This document shows positions 60,771 to 64,000 of a DNA stretch of 64,000 bases, piece by piece. The notes under the pieces are model-generated. The model was given only the letters and a program-made list of their open reading frames with translations. It did no database searches and was not told where the DNA came from. The translations under genes and the position numbers were made by a program. Within the stretch, counting starts at the first letter, position 1. Every line of letters begins with the position of its first letter. The stretch is from Sulfitobacter sp043557345. GTDB taxonomy: Bacteria; Pseudomonadota; Alphaproteobacteria; Rhodobacterales; Rhodobacteraceae. The stretch is from assembly GCF_043557345.1 (NCBI RefSeq), contig NZ_JBIFFV010000008.1, forward strand, positions 124,001 to 188,000, in the 5' to 3' direction.

Positions 60771-63710
60771 ATGACCATGGCACTCGAAAAGACCTTCAAC
60801 GCCGCCGAGGCGGAAAGCCGCATCTACGCCGATTGGGAGACCAAGGGCGCGTTCAAAGCGGGCGCGAATGCGCAGCGGGACGCGCATTTTTCCGTGATGA
60901 TCCCGCCGCCCAATGTCACCGGCTCGCTGCACATGGGCCATGCCTTCAACAACACGCTGCAGGACATCCTCGTGCGCTGGCACCGGATGCAGGGGTTCGA
61001 CACGCTCTGGCAGCCGGGTCAGGACCACGCCGGCATCGCCACCCAGATGGTGGTGGAGCGCGAATTGGCCGCCAGTGGCCAACCCGGCCGCCGCGAGCTG
61101 GGCCGCGAGGCTTTCACCGCCAAGGTCTGGGAGCAGAAGCAGAAATCCGGCGGCACGATCATCGACCAACTGCGCCGTCTGGGTGCCTCCTGCGACTGGT
61201 CGCGCAACGCCTTCACCATGTCCGGCGCGCCCGGTGCGCCCGAGGGGGAAGAAGGCAACTTCCACGACGCCGTGATCAAGGTCTTCGTGGACATGTACAA
61301 CAAGGGGCTGATTTACCGCGGCAAGCGGCTGGTCAACTGGGACCCGCATTTCGAGACCGCGATCTCCGACCTCGAGGTCGAGAGCACCGAGGTCGACGGC
61401 CACATGTGGCATTTCAAATACCCGCTGGCGGGGGGCGAGACCTACACCTATGTCGAGCGGGACGAGGACGGCACCGTGCTCTTCGAAGAGACCCGCGACT
61501 ATATCTCCATCGCCACAACCCGGCCCGAAACCATGCTGGGCGACGGGGCGGTGGCGGTTCATCCATCGGATGAACGTTACGCCTCAATCGTTGGTAAACT
61601 CTGCGAAATCCCGGTTGGCCCGAAGGCGCAGCGCCGCCTTATCCCGATCATCACCGATGAATACCCGGACAAGAACTTCGGCTCTGGTGCTGTGAAAATC
61701 ACCGGTGCGCATGACTTCAACGACTATGGCGTGGCCAAGCGCAACAACATCCCGCTCTACGCGCTGATGGACACCCAAGGACGCATGCGCGCCGATGGTC
61801 TGCCCTACGATCAGGCCGCCGCCCGCGCGCAGGCCATCGCCGAGGGCCGCGAGGACGCCCCCGAGGACGCGACCGAGATCAACCTCGTGCCCGATGCCTA
61901 CCGCGGCCTCGACCGCTTCGAAGCCCGCAAGCGCGTGGTCGAGGACGTGACAGCCGAGGGCCTCGCCGTGATGACCGAGGCGACAGACCCGCGCCTTGGC
62001 CGCGCCGCCAAGAAAGCCCCCGTCGAGCCCGGCGAGGGCGGCGAGATGCGCACCGAGGAAGACAACCTCGTGCCGCTCGTGGAAGCCAAGAAGATCATGC
62101 AGCCCTTCGGCGACCGCTCCAAAGTGGTGATTGAGCCGATGCTGACCGACCAGTGGTTCGTCGCCACCGACAAGATCGTGCAGCCCGCCATCGACGCCGT
62201 GCGCTCGGGCGAGGTGACGATCCTGCCCGAACAGGACCGTAAGGTCTATTTCCACTGGCTGGAGAACATCGAGCCGTGGTGCATCTCGCGCCAGCTTTGG
62301 TGGGGGCACCAGATCCCGGTGTGGTTCGATGACGAGGGCAACGAATATTGCGCGCCCACCGAGGCCGAGGCGCAGGCCATGGCCCCGGGCAAGACGCTGC
62401 GCCGCGATCCGGACGTGCTCGACACATGGTTCTCCTCCGGCCTCTGGCCCATCGGCACATTGGGCTGGCCCGAGCAGACCGCAGAACTGGAGAAATACTT
62501 CCCCACCTCCGTGCTGGTCACCGGTTTTGACATCATCTTCTTCTGGGTCGCCCGGATGATGATGATGCAATATGCTGTGGTCGATCAGAAACCCTTCGAC
62601 ACCGTCTATGTCCACGCGCTGGTGCGCGACGAGAAGGGCAAGAAGATGTCGAAGTCCCTTGGCAATGTGCTCGACCCGTTGGATCTGATCGACGAATACG
62701 GCGCCGATGCGGTGCGTTTTACGCTGACCTCGATGGCGGCGATGGGGCGCGACCTGAAGCTCTCGACGCAGCGCATCGCGGGCTACCGCAACTTCGGCAC
62801 CAAGCTCTGGAACGCACACCGCTTTGCCGAAATGAACGGCGTCTTCGACGCGATGCCAGCCGCGCAGCCGCAGCCCACCGCCACGCTGAACAAGTGGATC
62901 GTGGGCGAGACCGCGCGGGTGCGCGAGGAGGTCGACGCAGCCCTCGGCAACTTCCGCTTCAACGACGCGGCCAACGCACTTTATGCCTTCGTCTGGGGCA
63001 AGGTCTGCGACTGGTACGTGGAGCTGTCCAAGCCGCTCTTGCAGGACGACGCCCCCGAGGCTGCGGAAACCCGCGCGACCATGGCTTGGGTGTTGGAGCA
63101 ATGTCTGATCCTGCTGCACCCGATCATGCCTTTCATCACCGAGGAGTTGTGGCAGACCACCGCCAAGCGCGATGAGCTTCTGGCCCTCACCGATTGGCCC
63201 GCCTACACCACTGCCGATCTGCTCGATGCCGACGCGGACCGGGAGTTGAACTGGGTCATCGGTCTGATTGAGAGCATCCGTTCGGCGCGCCAGCAGATGC
63301 ATGTGCCCGCGGGGCTGAAGGTGCCGATGCTGGTGACCGAGATGGATGCCGCCGCCCAGGGTGCCTGGGACCGCAACGAGGTGATGATCAAACGTCTGGC
63401 CCGGGTCGAGAGCCTCGAGCGGAGCGAGAGCTTCCCGAAAGGCACCGTCTCGATCGCGGCGCCGGGGGCGAGCTTCGGCCTGCCGCTCGCAGGGCTGATC
63501 GACATCGACGCCGAGAAGGCCCGTCTGCAGAAGTCGCTCGACAAGCTCGGCAAGGAGATCGGCGGGCTGAAGGGGCGTCTCAACAACCCCAAGTTCGCCG
63601 CCTCCGCGCCGGAAGAGGTCGTGGCCGAGGCGCAGGCGAACCTCGCGGCGCGTCAGGAAGAGGCGGACCAGTTGCAGGCGGCGCTGGACCGCTTGGCCGA
63701 ACTGGCCTGA
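60771..63710 (+). CDS. valS: Valyl-tRNA synthetase
   Basis: 979 residues, class I synthetase. The HIGH motif is in PPPNVTGSLHMGHAFNNTL (about 45-63), a large editing (CP1) domain follows at about 190-420 (TTRPETMLGDGAVAVHP), the KMSKS motif is in KGKKMSKSLGNVLDP (about 622-636), and a C-terminal coiled coil (about 905-975, DIDAEKARLQKSLDKLGKEI) ends it, as in other ValRS. ATG 60771; ATG 60777 is an alternative. Single gene; an inverted-repeat region follows. Confidence 0.97.
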   Translation: MTMALEKTFNAAEAESRIYADWETKGAFKAGANAQRDAHFSVMIPPPNVTGSLHMGHAFNNTLQDILVRWHRMQGFDTLWQPGQDHAGIATQMVVERELAASGQPGRRELGREAFTAKVWEQKQKSGGTIIDQLRRLGASCDWSRNAFTMSGAPGAPEGEEGNFHDAVIKVFVDMYNKGLIYRGKRLVNWDPHFETAISDLEVESTEVDGHMWHFKYPLAGGETYTYVERDEDGTVLFEETRDYISIATTRPETMLGDGAVAVHPSDERYASIVGKLCEIPVGPKAQRRLIPIITDEYPDKNFGSGAVKITGAHDFNDYGVAKRNNIPLYALMDTQGRMRADGLPYDQAAARAQAIAEGREDAPEDATEINLVPDAYRGLDRFEARKRVVEDVTAEGLAVMTEATDPRLGRAAKKAPVEPGEGGEMRTEEDNLVPLVEAKKIMQPFGDRSKVVIEPMLTDQWFVATDKIVQPAIDAVRSGEVTILPEQDRKVYFHWLENIEPWCISRQLWWGHQIPVWFDDEGNEYCAPTEAEAQAMAPGKTLRRDPDVLDTWFSSGLWPIGTLGWPEQTAELEKYFPTSVLVTGFDIIFFWVARMMMMQYAVVDQKPFDTVYVHALVRDEKGKKMSKSLGNVLDPLDLIDEYGADAVRFTLTSMAAMGRDLKLSTQRIAGYRNFGTKLWNAHRFAEMNGVFDAMPAAQPQPTATLNKWIVGETARVREEVDAALGNFRFNDAANALYAFVWGKVCDWYVELSKPLLQDDAPEAAETRATMAWVLEQCLILLHPIMPFITEELWQTTAKRDELLALTDWPAYTTADLLDADADRELNWVIGLIESIRSARQQMHVPAGLKVPMLVTEMDAAAQGAWDRNEVMIKRLARVESLERSESFPKGTVSIAAPGASFGLPLAGLIDIDAEKARLQKSLDKLGKEIGGLKGRLNNPKFAASAPEEVVAEAQANLAARQEEADQLQAALDRLAELA

Positions 63711-63723
63711 GGCGGGGGGCGGA

Positions 63724-63865
63724 GCCGGGCAGCGCCAGACCGCGGGATGGCGCTCCTTACGCCACAGTTAGGCAGTTAATTTCTGCCGCGCTTGCGCCGG
63801 GTTCTCAGGACGGGACTTCGCTTGCAAAAGCGCCAGCCCGTTCGGGCGGTCTGGCGCTGCCCGGC
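63724..63865. repeat. Perfect 20-bp inverted repeat with nested hairpin after valS
   Basis: GCCGGGCAGCGCCAGACCGC (63724-63743) and GCGGTCTGGCGCTGCCCGGC (63846-63865) are exact reverse complements 102 bp apart. Inside the right arm, AGCGCCAG (63829-63836) pairs with CTGGCGCT (63851-63858), giving an alternative hairpin that competes for the same bases. It lies between convergent valS and the enoyl-CoA hydratase gene. No T-run fits a simple terminator. It may be a palindromic repeat element. Confidence 0.7.
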
Positions 63866-63922
63866 GGCCTGCGGCCTTGATTCCGGGCTGTTTCGTTCAA
63901 CGTGACCGGTTCCCAAGCCGTC

Positions 63923-64000
63923 CTACTTGAACACCGCGGGCCGTTTGCCGAACTCCGCTGCGATCACCTCCATCTGCTCGGGCTTGCCCAGCAGCGCCGC
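63923..64000 (-). CDS. C-terminal end of a probable enoyl-CoA hydratase/isomerase (5' part outside window)
   Basis: Only the last 25 codons are present, ending at TAG (complement of 63923-63925). The tail reads ALLGKPEQMEVIAAEFGKRP followed by AVFK, which resembles the C-terminal helix of crotonase-family proteins, where a KRPAxFK end is common. It is convergent with valS. With so little sequence the assignment is tentative. Confidence 0.55.
   Translation of the reverse strand, partial: AALLGKPEQMEVIAAEFGKRPAVFK

Noticed and set aside
61584..63302. Open frame of 572 codons antisense to valS
   Set aside because: Shadow of valS with no ribosome-binding site or domain.
1..64000. Insertion sequences, prophage, CRISPR arrays, toxin-antitoxin or restriction systems
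   Set aside because: No transposase, integrase, phage structural gene, regularly spaced repeat or defence gene was recognised.

Overview
The window is chromosomal DNA of an alphaproteobacterium, almost certainly a Rhodobacteraceae member of the Roseobacter group (a Sulfitobacter-like genus is a guess). Four lines of evidence agree. The base composition is high in GC and genes are tightly packed. Several proteins belong to families I know mainly from this group (DUF6476, the MmcB-type nuclease-fold protein, a RibB with a decayed GTP cyclohydrolase II domain). The tRNA-His lacks G-1 and has U72/A73, as expected in alphaproteobacteria. A LexA-type GAAC-N7-GAAC box lies directly before mmcB. I see no insertion sequence, prophage, CRISPR array or plasmid function; this is core-like chromosome with small accessory pieces.

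Layout. 1-3.1 kb: rpoH (cut by the window edge), an RluA-type pseudouridine synthase, a small membrane protein and an inositol-phosphatase family enzyme. 3.3-8.1 kb: a zinc-free MDR oxidoreductase, divergent metR-like/metF, a PaaI thioesterase, a PRC-barrel protein, tRNA-His(GTG) and a 62-residue protein. 8.2-10.9 kb: mmcB, then a translationally coupled pair (four-pass membrane protein plus membrane-anchored ClpP-like protein). 10.9-11.1 kb: a probable 6S RNA with its own promoter. 11.1-20.3 kb: nusB-ribH-ribB(X)-ribE and ribD-nrdR, with three capsule genes (kpsS, a kpsD/wza-type lipoprotein, kpsC) lying on the opposite strand between ribE and ribD. 20.4-22.5 kb: an SDR, YjbQ and two small secreted proteins. 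22.6-26.7 kb: dnaG-rpoD. 26.8-33.8 kb: a small secreted protein, the sarcosine oxidase operon soxBDAG and glutamate dehydrogenase.

34.1-36.6 kb: three coupled TadE/TadG-like genes, the first with a von Willebrand A domain. 36.6-39.4 kb: a two-pass membrane protein, then an EF-hand protein, ECF sigma factor, membrane anti-sigma factor and Spy/CnrX-like periplasmic sensor in one direction. 39.6-44.7 kb: DUF983, Nudix, EamA transporter, lipocalin lipoprotein, aldo/keto reductase, MFS transporter. 44.7-49.1 kb: metG, a PAS protein, a divergent MHYT-domain histidine kinase with a CtrA-like site before it, and tRNA-Leu(TAA). 49.2-54.3 kb: an Lrp-type regulator, putA and an M20 amidohydrolase. 54.4-60.7 kb: rhomboid protease, GFA protein, DUF2235 hydrolase, an orphan molybdenum hydroxylase large subunit, an ornithine/lysine decarboxylase and its divergent Lrp-type regulator. 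60.8-64.0 kb: valS, a region with a perfect 20-bp inverted repeat, and the tail of a probable enoyl-CoA hydratase.

Working together: several units handle nitrogen-rich organic substrates typical of marine heterotrophs (sarcosine to glycine with one-carbon units passed to folate; proline to glutamate; glutamate deamination; ornithine/lysine decarboxylation), and metF connects to the same folate pool. The rest is housekeeping (two sigma factors, primase, two aminoacyl-tRNA synthetases, riboflavin synthesis) plus envelope functions. The items I would check first are the ClpP-like membrane pair, the EF-hand/ECF sigma module, the 6S RNA, the CtrA-like site before the MHYT kinase, and the TadG-like trio that lacks the rest of a tad locus.
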